Below, one piece after another: positions 1-10,532 of a stretch of 64,000 nucleotides of DNA. Below the pieces are notes generated by a model. That model made no database searches, was not told where the DNA came from, and was given only the letters and a program-made list of their open reading frames with translations. Position 1 is the first letter of the stretch, and each line of letters starts with the position of its first letter. The DNA comes from Sipunculus nudus. Its lineage: Eukaryota; Annelida; Sipuncula; Golfingiida; Sipunculidae. Position numbers and translations under genes: made by a program. The stretch covers positions 51,598,714 to 51,662,713 of the forward strand of contig CM049320.1 of NCBI GenBank assembly GCA_026874595.1, in the 5' to 3' direction.

Positions 1-649
1 CAAAGGTCGCAGTGTAAAGGCAAACATTTAAACTTTACGGTTACATTTAGTTACATTAGTTACAGTAAATAAACCATTCATTTGCCAATAATTTCCCGAG
101 ATTAAAGGTAAATGTCCAAACGAGTCCAAAGTGGAGAAACCTCGGTTATATCATCAATGAAATCAGTCTGTAAAATAACATGTAGAATTATAATTACACA
201 TCATAACATTTGTTGCCTCGAAATGATGGCATTTATTTCAAATATCATGAGTTATAATTAGTATCCAGAGTTTAAGATAATGTTTCAAGAACACGTTCTG
301 TATACCATGTACTGCAGAATCAATTAGTAATTTGTATTTATACCAATAAGAGCTATCAAAATATAAAATTACTGATGTTACTATTTCTGATTTGGACTTT
401 AAATTTATCTGCAGCTTTTACTTTAGAAAGATCCTCAATTATCTACAAACCTTTCAATAACGTTCTCTGCAGTTGAGATGTGGTGTTTTAACGTCTAAAT
501 CTTATATATTTGTCTGGGATAGTCCATATAATTCACTGATATTATAATATAATTGAAACCTTTAAATGATTGATATCAGTAGAAAAAAATAATCAAGCAA
601 AAAGATATTGGTCAATTTATTCCTTATAACTTTAAAATCCTTTCTTCAG

Positions 650-757
650 GTGATATTAGGAGGTGGTCGGTCATATTTTTTGCCCAATACGACCTTTGAC
701 CCCGAATACGGCAACACCATGATGGGCAAGCGCTACGATAGCAGGCACATGATACAG
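650..757 (+). CDS. ALP: ALP-A coding exon (equivalent to ALP-B exon 5)
   Basis: Thirty-six codons from [10 protein letters not shown] to SRHMIQ, preceded by tttcttcag and followed by the donor gtagat. Both borders are phase 0. It aligns with ALP-B exon 5, which would have 39 codons without its frameshift. Confidence 0.92.
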
Positions 758-3669
758 GTAGATTTATTATACTTATGTTTGTAATAAAAATCCAAGTCTT
801 CACTCTGATCTATATTCGTAAATTTAGTACATTTTTAGCTCAGCGGACTGAAAGTCACCTGAGCTGTGGTGATCACCCTTCGTCCGTCTTCTGTCCGTCA
901 AACCGTCCGTCCGTTGACAAGGAACAAATCGTTACCGTTACACCTGGAAACGTATTTTTAAATATCTTGAAAGGTACTGAAAAAAAATCTCCTCGGAAAC
1001 CTGAAATTAAGTCTCTGTAACTCATATTTTCCGAGCTGTGGAGCTCAGAATAACCCCCAAGAGTATTAAAAATTTGTAACAAAAGCTCCTGTATTTGAAT
1101 AAATAATGCATTTATTCCCCTGATATTTGCATGTATATTGAACATGGCGTGTTTCATCAGTTCCAACAGACTGGCGGCGCCACCTTATTTTTTGTTCGAA
1201 TTTTTACACATATTTTATCAACAGGGCACACACCATAACTGTTAGACCTTAAAACTTCTAACTATACCTACAGAGAGTTCCTAAACAAGTCCTTAGCACT
1301 CAGTGAGTCAGATGGGTCACAAATCGAATTTGCCTAGAATAATCATACATGACCACCTGGGAGGTCCATGAAAGTATCCTTGGACCTGAAATTATGCCAC
1401 TGGGAGTTATTTTCTGCAAGCTGTGAGAAAGAACATGATTTTAACATTGTCTGTCAGATGGGCATAAATGGTAGCAGCTGAATGTAGAATAAGGTAACTG
1501 TAACCTATATCTAAGGTCTGTTGGCTAAATGCATGATTTAAGCACTCTTCGAGTCATTCACCCATTTTCAAAGGTTCATTGAATTAGCTGAGCGTCATAG
1601 CCCATAGGTCACTTGCATATAGTTAAATGTAGTTTTCTTTGTTCTAGTTTAAGGAATTATGGTCATACATAAATTTATCTATACATCTGTTGCAGTCATT
1701 AGCGCGGGTGAAAACACAGCTGGTTTATTAACTATGCTTCACTCCGGGAAGCTCCTTTGCTTAGCTTCACTTCCTCACTCGTTTTTTCAGCTCAGCTGAC
1801 TGGAAGTCATCGAATTTTACCCTCAATTTTTGAGACCTTCAAAGCTTTGGTCTTCTGGTAACAGGGCACAAATCTTAACCATTCAGTCTGTAATCTTTTA
1901 ATTTAAAACTAGGGAGGTCCATTAAAATCTCCTTTGAAACATAACATTAGGTATCTGTTACCCATATCTTTAAAGCTATAGGGCTTTAAAGTACCATTCA
2001 GTATAACAAAAAATTTGATAAAAACCCTCTAGTTTCTAAACAACTAACGCATCGATCACCATGGTTCTTTGCATGCATATTAATCAGGGAGTGTTTCATT
2101 AGTTGCTAGACCTTTTAAAATGTTTACGCATTTTGTTTTAATTAAATTTTGAGACTTTCAAAGAGGCGGTCGTCTGTTAACAGGGCAAAAAAATCGTAAC
2201 AAACGGACCTAGAATATCCTTACCTGACATCCTGGGAGGTTCATAACAAATCTACTTAGAAACCTGAAATTAGATCTCTGTTACTCAAATCCTCCGAGCA
2301 ATGCACAGTTGATTTTGGATACCACCTACAAAATTTGACATTCAAATGATGAAACTCATTTTGTGAATGTCTTCCTAGTCAGCTGAGCGTCATGACCCAT
2401 GGATCACTTGTTTTTATTTCGTGCCAGTTATGTCAGAGTTAATAATTTGGCGATCGTGTATCTATAATAACATATTTAGTACTTGATTATTTCCAAACAG
2501 AAGGGGCTACTTCCTCTTAGCTTTTCAGATGCAAAAACAAGAAAAAACAATAAAAATATGTATTTTGCATTTGTTTACATTTAAATATAATAACATTGAG
2601 CACCGTGATCCATGAGTCCTTTATTAATCACCCACAAATTGCTCTGCCAGTGTTCCCTGAAAAGGCTATTTCGTCCATTCAACATCCGGACATATTTATT
2701 CACGGACCAGTTAGATGACGTCACAGACGTCAGTTACTCATGTACTCAAAAACCTCAGGTTAAAGCGGCCTATTTCAGGATCCGGATAAGGTGTCCCCTT
2801 CTGTAACGTCATGACTGAGCAGGCATTAAATTTTGCAGCGCATCAGTAAATTTCAGGCAAAAATTATTTTAGGGTGCACTAAATAATTAAGGCAGGTTGT
2901 TGATAGGAGAAATTTGAAAATTTAAAATAAAAGGGGTTGGCCTTTTATAAATTGAAGGTGAATTGAACGTCGTATATGCGTTTCTGTGAAAAGGCATGAC
3001 AGGTTGGGACATCTAATGGCCAGTTTTCGGAGCTGTCATATATTGCAATATTCCGCGAACATGAAAAACATAACCCCCTGTTTTCTTGGGAGAAAATTAA
3101 AACTAGGGTGTTGAGCATGAGTTTGCTGTATCACTTGATGCCAAACACACGATAGAAAAAAGTGCGCCTTACATGATAATATACAGGGCCTTAATATACG
3201 TCCCTCTAACCTTCATTAGCATTACAGTAATAATGTCTGTATTTGTACAAGGCCTGGCTAACAGACAAGAGAACTCGAGGAATCGCTGACGCCAAGTACA
3301 AATACGTTGAAAAGATGTCAGAGTTCACCGCCGTTGACCACAACCAAGTCGACTATCTAATGGGTAGGTGAATAGCAAATGAAACTACAGACAGGGTGCA
3401 AGTATTAAATGGATTATGTATAAACTAATTCACGTCTTTAACCCTGCTCTAGCAACATTACATGGGATTTCGCACTCGTCGGCCGATCAACATAGCGGCT
3501 TTCATTAATTCCAACCAGTTTTGGTACACAATCTCCAAGCACTCGTTTTGTCGATTATTCACCTTTTGTTCTTAATAACCATTCACACATTAACATGGGA
3601 CTGTACAGAGTGTTTACTAATCTTCTAAATATCCGTTAATATTCTTTAAAACTGTCCTGGTATATATAT

Positions 3670-3724
<55 letters not shown>

Positions 3725-6700
3725 CAATATAGTTATTTATTACAGTTTTTGATATCAGAAATTGTATTTGATATATTTTTATGGGACCACAACGCTTCTC
3801 TTTTTATATTGTATTTCAAGTGAACGAATATGATTTAATTTGCAGATCAGTTAGAAAGTACACTTACAGACGTCATGCGTGGTGTTAAGTCAGGGACAAA
3901 TTCTTGTTATTTGGAATGTTATGTGAATTTGTTGACTTTGGTGTGGCATGAGTTAACATTATTTACAGTATTTTCTTCTCGAAACGTAGAGAACGATGCC
4001 AAGTGAATCTTAAGGGAATCATTTCCATGTTTTCTCTTAAACCTTTACGATTGGCGTCGGGTCTTAAACCACGCCATGTATCACAAACTACCTCGGCGTA
4101 TACAATATTTCATTTTGTCGGGGTATCGTATCTAGCGCCACCTATCTGGAATGAATTAAGATGGTCTTCCAGTACGAATTAATGAAAGGGTAATTTGCTA
4201 GTGTTCAATAAATGAAGTAGTAATTCTTTTATCCTTTCAGGCTTGTTTGAGCCAGGGCACATGCAATATGAGGCCGACAGAGCCAACGACCGTTGGGGTG
4301 AGCCATCCCTGGCCGAGATGGTGGAGAAAGCCATTCATATTTTAAAACGCAACAAGAACGGGTTCTTCCTTGAAGTAGAAGGTAATTCTCTCAGCAAACG
4401 GTATAACTTTGAAAATTTCCTTGTCGTAGTAGCATTATTGCAATTCCTCTTCATAGTATTATTGTCGTAATTCTAGTATTGTCCCCAAAATAACCTTACG
4501 TAGCAAATCAGTTGTAAAAGTAACTTATTTTAGGATAATTTTGCCCCTTTTCAGTAGGCCACGCCCAACATTAAACTTGCTGGTATATAAGTTATGACAT
4601 AAATGTTTCTTTTAACAGATGATAGCATTCCCAAAATTTCCTTTGCATTGGTCCATTATATTAAAACAACACGGCCACTGCTCCGCTTACGCAAAATTAC
4701 ATAACATTCAACTTATGATTTGACAGATAGACCGTCTCCTACCGAGGCCCTAACTTTTCGTTATAAAGTGTCAATCATCTTTTTTTGTTGACAGGCGGCC
4801 GCATTGACCACGCCCACCACGAAACGAATGCGTATCGTGCCCTTAGGGAAACCATTGCGTTTTCTGATGCTGTCCAGACGGCTGTACACTTGACCAGTGA
4901 CGATGATACCTTGATTGTGGTCAATGCAGACCACTCACACGTGTTCACCATCGCTGGTTATCCGTTTTGGGATGATAATATACTCAGTAAGTTAAAAGTA
5001 ATCCAATTTCATTTTATGGGTTGAAATTACAAAAGAAAATAATATTATAAATGAGCGCTTGCTATAAGTTAGGACGTAATTGACCTCAGCATGAACTTTA
5101 CGTAACCTTAATAGCATATTCATTTAAAGAATAATCATGAGCATTTCTCTTCCGTGCAGCCAACTAAGTCGCCGATATCACTGTATACTGTGAATCACCT
5201 GACAATTATAAAATTTTCATATTTTCGGAGAGCTCTCCAAAACAGAACACGTGTAGTCTGTACAAGTACCCACGTCGACATGTTTTTTGCGATATGTTTT
5301 ATATACAAAGGAGACAGTTTAAAAAGCTCTAGGCCATAGGTTGCAGCATCCATTTCCCCGACTACCGAGTGAATAATTATGTCTTGCCTGGCTGGCACGT
5401 TACTCGTATGAGACAAATAATTGAAATACTGCAAGACGGTTCACAGTGTCTGCGATATATTCATCAGTGCAGAGACTCCAGTCAATGCGACTTCTACGTC
5501 ATCGACCTTTACGACGTCATTATTGTCCTGCAAGCAGCTCTGTGTAGGAGCGTTTTGGGGGCTCATTATAATAATTGGGTCATAAGGGGGGAGCATAAGG
5601 GCTCTGGTGGTGTAATCAATTCAAACAAAGCAGGGAATCACTTCGTCAAAAAATCACGCTGTTAGTTAAAATAAGGATTGTTATGATATATACATGAATG
5701 TACAACATGCATAAAATAAGTTTGCATGCCCCATATCCCACTGCGAAATTGTGATACTGTATGAACTAAGTTTGTAATTTTGCTCATTTGATTACTTATT
5801 ATTAACTCTATACTTCTTTTTTGCAGGCGCACCAGGTATGGGGCTTGACATGAAACCCTACACAACGCTGAGCTACGCAAACGGACCTGGTTACTATAGC
5901 AACAAGAACGAGACTACAAATGAACGTATTGATCTCAGTAACGTTGATACAAGTAAGTGATTTTTATCACCTTTTTTTCAAATAAACGCATAAATGTCTA
6001 GTCAAACGGTGATATAATAATTAGAAATGGGATTTGACCATAATCAGATCTACACAGTTAACTCGGGTTTCCAATAATGACATCAGCATAACTAAATATT
6101 TTATCAATGTATTATTATGAATGGTTCAATTAAGTCTTTCATGGCACATGCCTTTGCTCTGATACATTTACAAAAAGCAATCCATGAATATATAAGAACT
6201 AGCTCAAATTGGACAGTTCATAATTCAAGGGTCTGCGGGGAGTTTCATGCTACCAGTACCTGATATACAGCGCTACTGAGTATTATCACGGTGATATATT
6301 TTTAAAATATACTGTATTATTGACGTCACCTATGCAGCATAAGGCTATGTCAAGGTAGGGACAAACTTAGGATAGGGCGGTGCCATGGGCTAATTTCGCC
6401 TAGGCGAAGGTTCCCCTTCAAATCTCGTAGAAACTTTTTTTTTAAATCAGGGGTAATGGTGCAACCTGGTGTTCCTGTTTTAAATAATTTCTATTTACAG
6501 TTTATTTTGTTTTAAATAGAGGGGATAGGGCGCCCCCTAGATCCAGCTCAATTATCAGCCAAAAGTTAAAAGGAGGCGAAAAAAAATGTCTTTTATGTTG
6601 CTACTTCCGGGCACAAAAATGGCCAAGGTTTGGGCGATCAGCGTTGTTTGTATGATTGCGTTGGTGCATTTTTAACTTCCTTGTTTATAAATAATAGTAC

Positions 6701-7858
6701 GAAAGAGAATCATTGTTTTTGTCTTACAATAGTTTGGTAAGAGACACTCTCTTTGTCACACTAGATAAGATAAGGAATTGGTAGTTTATACACGATGCAA
6801 AGTCCTCTCAGGCTTTCCGGTCACTCATTGACAGAACACTGACGACTGGATAGATTGATTTTGTAAATGAAGCTTATTGGTATAGCTTTACAGTTCACAT
6901 TTACTATCAGTTTCTTGATCCCTAAGTCAAACCAAATAAAAAGTCCCCCAAACCATATCGGGAGATTCGTGCTGGCTCGCTGGCTGGGAGCTAACTCACT
7001 TTCCGTCTCAACCCGGGCTCTTCCAAAAAAAAAGTCCACTTCCCGGTCTAGAGGTCTCCCTAAAATTTCTATGAACATCTCAAACCGCTATTACCTGTCA
7101 ATCATAAAAGATCTGTTTTTGATACTAAATAATTTATTTTGCTACAAAGGTCAATATTTCAACCTGAGTTTGCTTCTTACACCTCAGTGCACCTGGGGGT
7201 CTTATCTAAGAGGCGTGGGGAAAATTACAAATATTCCGCTGGTCAGGGAAACCTGGCGATATACCCCCTGCCACGCAGGTAATGCTCTGCTTGACATAGT
7301 TGTCAACACCTACGTGGCATTTAAAAGTTCAAATACTCATATGTGAAGTATCTGTATATAAATACATCCCTGCACTAACTGACACTCCCCAATGATTTGA
7401 CATTTTAACATATATACATACATAATGGAACATAAAATAGATTATTCAACATTCAATCACCAATTGTTAATGGGAACTCTTCAACTAGTCAAACGTTCTC
7501 GGTACTATGTATATATATATATATATATATATATAGTTTTTTTTCATTTCCAGCTACAAAAGATTATGTACAAGATACCAACGTGCCACTGAGACGTGAG
7601 ACACACGGCGGGGAAGATGTTCTTATTTACGCCAGAGGACCGCTGGCGCATCTTTTCCATGGCGTCCACGAACAGAACTACATTGCGCATGTCACTATGT
7701 ACGCATCCTGTGTGGGTCCAAACAAAGACCATTGCAAAGGAGGCAAAAAAACGCCCCCAGACTGCCTAGTCTCGTCTGCCAATCGGTTTCCTGTTCCGGG
7801 TTACGTCATTCCCTTAGTGGCTATACTAGTTACAGTAATGCTCAAAAGGTGTCGCTGA
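650..7858 (+). CDS. ALP: ALP-A: alkaline phosphatase, tissue-nonspecific-like, 3' six exons (partial)
   Basis: The C-terminal part (327 residues) of a metazoan alkaline phosphatase, which hydrolyses phosphate monoesters on the outer cell surface using two zinc ions and one magnesium. Coding exons are 650-757, 3252-3363, 4241-4381, 4795-4986, 5827-5952 and 7554-7858, all with GT/AG borders and matching phases (0,1,1,1,1). Diagnostic motifs are [10 protein letters not shown] at the start, the [15 protein letters not shown] block across the exon 3-4 join (Mg Glu, Zn Asp and His), NADHSHVF (Zn Asp-His) and ETHGGEDV (Zn His) in the last exon. The tail ends [19 protein letters not shown], a hydrophobic segment of the kind used as a GPI-attachment signal or membrane anchor. 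The nucleophile serine exons lie before base 1, so the gene is cut by the window and not necessarily broken. N-glycosylation sequons NTT and NET are present. Family assignment is firm; orthology to vertebrate ALPL is not claimed. Confidence 0.95.
758..3251 (+). other. ALP-A intron containing a tandem interspersed-repeat array
   Basis: The intron between the first two visible ALP-A exons. Its first two thirds (about 836-2420) is the AGCTCAGC-type tandem repeat listed separately. The stretch 2421-3251 shows no coding potential I can recognise. Confidence 0.8.
836..2420 (+). repeat. Tandem array of the AGCTCAGC-headed repeat family, copy 1
   Basis: Begins with a head reading agctcagcggactgaaagtc followed by a run of CCGTCCGTC-like motifs. 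It then repeats a degenerate body with recurring landmarks: 'gggcacaaatc-gtaacc', 'ggaggtccatgaaa', 'ctgaaattaggtctctgttac', 'catgcatattgatcatggagtgtttcatcag' (split here as short landmarks) and 'ctggtggcgccacct'. It ends at 'cagctgagcgtcatgaccca'. The same landmarks recur at 52541-54095, 58120-58460 and 59640-59760. No open reading frame is conserved. Bivalve genomes commonly carry repeats with AGCTCA-type heads; the transposition class is unknown. Confidence 0.7.
3252..3363 (+). CDS. ALP: ALP-A coding exon (equivalent to ALP-B exon 6)
   Basis: 112 nt, starting [16 protein letters not shown] and ending at VDYLMG, with the glycine codon split after its first base (phase 1). The acceptor is tgtacaag and the donor gtaggt. 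ALP-B exon 6 has exactly the same length and phases. Confidence 0.93.
3364..4240 (+). other. ALP-A intron with (TA)n microsatellite
   Basis: Non-coding. It contains a (TA)n run at about 3659-3721 and otherwise unique AT-rich sequence. Confidence 0.8.
3659..3721. repeat. (TA)n microsatellite
   Basis: About thirty TA dinucleotides with one 'caca' interruption near the left end, inside an ALP-A intron. Confidence 0.95.
4241..4381 (+). CDS. ALP: ALP-A coding exon (equivalent to ALP-B exon 7)
   Basis: 141 nt encoding [11 protein letters not shown] and [11 protein letters not shown], ending FFLEVE plus one base. The glutamates near the end include the expected magnesium ligand. The acceptor is atcctttcag and the donor gtaatt; phase 1 at both ends. 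Confidence 0.95.
4795..4986 (+). CDS. ALP: ALP-A coding exon (equivalent to ALP-B exon 8)
   Basis: 192 nt, identical in length to ALP-B exon 8. It carries [19 protein letters not shown], with the first zinc-site Asp and His, and NADHSHVF, with the second Asp-His pair. The acceptor is gttgacag and the donor gtaagt. Confidence 0.96.
4987..5826 (+). other. ALP-A intron, nothing recognised
   Basis: Non-coding 840-bp intron. Short open frames on both strands have no recognisable motif and no supporting codon pattern. Confidence 0.7.
5827..5952 (+). CDS. ALP: ALP-A coding exon (equivalent to ALP-B exon 9)
   Basis: 126 nt encoding [15 protein letters not shown] and a variable acidic loop with an N-E-T glycosylation sequon. 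The Y-N-G-P-G-Y motif is characteristic of animal alkaline phosphatases. The acceptor is ttttgcag and the donor gtaagt; phase 1 at both ends. Confidence 0.94.
5953..7553 (+). other. ALP-A last intron, nothing coding recognised
   Basis: A 1.6-kb intron. It includes an open frame of 159 codons at 6867-7346 with no recognisable domain, and a short (AT)n run at about 7508-7535 just before the acceptor tract. Confidence 0.7.
7554..7858 (+). CDS. ALP: ALP-A terminal coding exon with stop
   Basis: 101 codons and TGA at 7856-7858. It contains [15 protein letters not shown] (zinc histidine), [16 protein letters not shown], the conserved cysteine pair around CVGPNKDHC, and a C-terminal hydrophobic stretch. 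The acceptor is catttccag. Confidence 0.95.
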
Positions 7859-7966
7859 TACAGGGTCACGACCAATCCACTGTACTTAGTATTGTTTCTT
7901 TTAACTTCAGTTCGTTACATTTTGTATTATGGCCTTTTTTAAATACATTTGTCTAACATCAAATGA

Positions 7967-7972
7967 AATAAA
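7967..7972 (+). terminator. Candidate polyadenylation signal for ALP-A
   Basis: AATAAA about 109 bp after the ALP-A stop. Further AATAAA hexamers occur at 8147-8152 and 8367-8372, so the site in use cannot be chosen from sequence alone. Confidence 0.5.
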
Positions 7973-8837
7973 AACGTATCTGCATATGATTATCTCTTAT
8001 CATCTGAAAACGGGCAATGTCCTAAAATTTGAAATGCATCGGTTATTCATCATACTAACTTTAATAACGTTGCATATATTTTATTTCGAATCTTTGTCAG
8101 ATCGGGGCCCGTAATTTCGTTATTTGTCATCCCAAAAGACATAAACAATAAATTCCGACATAAATCCATCAATAACGTGACCTTATCAGTCCTTACAAAT
8201 GGGTTATTTCTAACATCCCCCCCACCCTATTATATGTTTCTTAGTCACACAGTCTCATTATATTGTAGCGCCATAAAGGCCCTCTGGCATTACGACCAGA
8301 TCAAGTCAGATCAAGTAGACGTACAAGCCCAGTTATCATTGCCTACTGATTCGGGTTGTCATATGAAATAAAATAAACATACATTCATAATACTGTTCAA
8401 ACTTTGATACAATTGCAATTGCCCTGCGAGATTAAGTATATAAATATATACTGTTTATGAATCTGATAATTTAACAGTACACTTCCATTGGAGTTAGTTT
8501 ATTTCAGTCATTTTATATTTTGTTTTTATTTAAAACACTGTTTACTATGTAAGTAAAAGCCATAAAAAGGTCATAAATATGCATCAATGCATTAATGTTA
8601 GTACCCGCAGGTTTCGTGCGTGGCATTCATCTGGTGAATGAATACTGTTGGTTTGTGTTTGTTAATGTATGAGTGCGTGTGCAAGTTTATGTTAGTTTAG
8701 TTGGTTTATGTTGTATGATGCCTGCAAAGGTTAAGGGATTTACTTCGTTAATCAAGGAGTGGCGTTCTTTTGTACGTCATGATTTGTAGCTTTTCTTGTT
8801 CGCACAGGTTACACCTGTTAGTTATTGTTGCATGTTA

Positions 8838-8876
<39 letters not shown>

Positions 8877-8962
8877 GGTAGTGTTACCCTCCGATGTAAA
8901 GTGCTCTATGGCCTACAGACTAGGCCAGAGCGGTATAACTCTGGAGAAAAACAACACTGTTA

Positions 8963-9010
8963 ATTCACAACAGTCTGTTTCACGGGGTGCGACCCGATCA
9001 TCAGGTGAAT
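8963..9010 (-). ncRNA. Type I hammerhead ribozyme-like motif, copy A (intact core)
   Basis: Read on the minus strand: stem I half ATTCAC, core CTGATGA, a stem II hairpin with CGGG/CCCG and a 6-nt loop, then GAA. A 3-bp stem III follows (ACA, loop GAC, TGT), then U as the cleavage-site base, then the matching stem I half GTGAAT. This is the order of a type I hammerhead with minimal stem III, as known in Penelope-like elements and retrozymes. A distal CAC/GUG pairing beyond an internal loop in stem I also fits. The weak point is a U-U apposition at the base of stem II, where G-C is usual. Predicted cleavage lies between 8969 and 8968. Activity is untested. Confidence 0.55.
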
Positions 9011-9034
9011 GTGGTTAGAATCCATTCTAACCAC

Positions 9035-9082
9035 ATTCACCTGATGATCGGGTCGCACCCCGTGAAACAGACTTTTGTGAAT
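9035..9082 (+). ncRNA. Hammerhead ribozyme-like motif, copy B (stem III weakened)
   Basis: Same 48-nt layout as copy A, on the plus strand: ATTCAC, CTGATGA, stem II, GAAA, short stem III, GTGAAT. A G-to-T change in stem III replaces a C-G pair with C-U, so this copy may cleave poorly or not at all. Confidence 0.45.
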
Positions 9083-9105
9083 TAACAGTGTTGTTTTTCT
9101 CCAGA

Positions 9106-9147
<42 letters not shown>

Positions 9148-9217
9148 TATATATATATATATATATAAGATAATAAAAATGCATCAGTGAATCCATTCTA
9201 GAATCCATTCTAACCAC

Positions 9218-9265
9218 ATTCACCTGATGATCGGGTCGCACCCCGTGAAACAGACTTTTGTGAAT
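9218..9265 (+). ncRNA. Hammerhead ribozyme-like motif, copy C (stem III weakened)
   Basis: Starts exactly 183 bp after copy B, in the same orientation, and carries the same stem III change. Copies B and C therefore look like two monomers of a direct tandem repeat. Confidence 0.45.
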
Positions 9266-9288
9266 TAACAGTGTTGTTTTTCTCCAGA

Positions 9289-9335
<47 letters not shown>

Positions 9336-9606
9336 GATTATATATATATATATATATAAGATAATAAAAATGCATCAGTGCATTAATGTTAGTACCCGCA
9401 GGTTCGTGCGCACTGCGTGGCACTCTTTAGGTCAGGGTGTTGATTTGTTTTTGTTAATGTTTGAGTGCGTGTGAAAGATTATTGTTTGCTGTATAATTCC
9501 TGCAGGGGTTAAGGGATTCACTTCTTTATTAACGAGTGGCGTTCTTTTGTACGTCATGATTTATAGCTTCTCTTATTAGCTAACACCTGTTAGCTATCGT
9601 TGCCTG

Positions 9607-9607
<1 letters not shown>

Positions 9608-9663
<56 letters not shown>
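9608..9663. repeat. (TA)n microsatellite
   Basis: About 27 TA units, directly followed by a sequence starting 'cgttggaacctctttac' that resembles a pogo/Tigger-type terminus. Confidence 0.9.
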
Positions 9664-9664
<1 letters not shown>

Positions 9665-9805
9665 GTTGGAACCTCTTTACAAGGGCACTTCCTATTTAGG
9701 GCCACCTACGGGCAGTCCATTGAAGGTAGGTACTGAAATCTAAACTTCCTTACTAAGGGCTCCTTTTATTGAGACCGGTCCCGTCAGTGAATTATATTTT
9801 ATATA

Positions 9806-9992
9806 TACATTGGAACTTGTCTGAAAGACCACCTTTCTAATATGATCCCTCGTCTAATAAGATTGCTGAGAGCACGAAAAGTGTTGACATTTGTTATAAC
9901 TGACCTGTCAGATAAGGCCATCTGTGAATTCAGACCACTGTTGGCGAGTCTCATTGGTGGTCTCATAACACAGGTTTCACAGTACTGTATAC
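9806..9992. mobile_element. MITE-like element with pogo/Tigger-type ends
   Basis: The left end reads 'tacattggaacttgtctg' and 'aaagaccacc'. The right end reads 'ggtggtctcataacacag' and 'gtttcacagtactgta', an imperfect inverted match to the left. It lies beside TA-rich sequence, which fits TA target preference. It is too short to encode a transposase. Confidence 0.4.
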
Positions 9993-10480
9993 AGTTCTTA
10001 TAGCTTTTTGTTCCACAAACAATGACGTCATTCTGTGATGATTACATGGCAGAGATGACCGTCCATTCATTTAAGCAGAAAATACATTAACTTTTTTTTT
10101 TGTTTGTAATTGCAGTTCCATCTGAGTATCAGTTTGTTATCTTTTTGCCAATGCAATAGTATGTGTACATGTGCCTAATGATTATATTGGCATATGAAGG
10201 ATGATATGTGTAACCAATAAGTGCTTTGGGTATATGATTCTTATATATAAAAGGGTATAATATTAAGAGGTAATGACTGAATGCCTATGAAACAGACTTT
10301 TTAATCATATAAAAATTGGGTTTTATCAAATGGAAACTGTACAAATATTTTAACAAATTTAAATAATTATGTTCACTGCTTTTTGTTTATATTTGATTGA
10401 ATGCACATTTAATGAGAAAGGGCTGCATTGATAAAGGTAAATCATTAAGTGGAGACGGTAAAAGTCTCTTCTGTCAATCA

Positions 10481-10482
<2 letters not shown>

Positions 10483-10529
<47 letters not shown>
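10483..10529. repeat. (AT)n microsatellite
   Basis: About 23 AT units. A mixed (TG)n/(GA)n tract follows at about 10698-10765. Confidence 0.95.

Positions 10530-10532
<3 letters not shown>

Larger units (their letters stand above)
8934..9111. repeat. Near-perfect 88-bp inverted repeat with 2-bp spacer
   Basis: The left arm 8934-9021 and right arm 9024-9111 are reverse complements around a 'cc' spacer. The clearest difference is one G/T change in the loop next to the ribozyme-like core. As DNA it can form a long cruciform; as RNA, a long hairpin. Confidence 0.9.
8560..9660. repeat. Composite tandem/inverted repeat cluster with hammerhead-like units
   Basis: A repeat of about 250-280 bp occurs at 8566-8845 and again, diverged, at 9370-9608. 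Both copies share 'gcattaatgttagtacccgc', 'ggcgttcttttgtacgtcat' and 'acacctgttagc/tat'. Between them lie three copies of an element of about 85 bp separated by (AT)n runs: one inverted (8934-9021) and two direct (from 9024 and from about 9207). The two direct copies are spaced 183 bp apart and share the trailing 'aagataataaaaatgcatca'. See the separate ribozyme-like entries. Confidence 0.8.

Noticed and set aside
1-649. Search for the preceding ALP-A exon (matching the THATPAAAY exon of ALP-B)
   Set aside because: No [10 protein letters not shown]-like sequence or paired splice sites were found, so that exon lies before the window.
4243-4470. Separate small gene suggested by the open frame running past 4381
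   Set aside because: The frame beyond 4381 is intron read-through; family motifs stop at the gtaatt donor and resume at 4795.
6867-7346. 159-codon open frame inside the last ALP-A intron
   Set aside because: No recognisable domain, it lies wholly within a well-bounded intron and has no sign of its own promoter or homologue.
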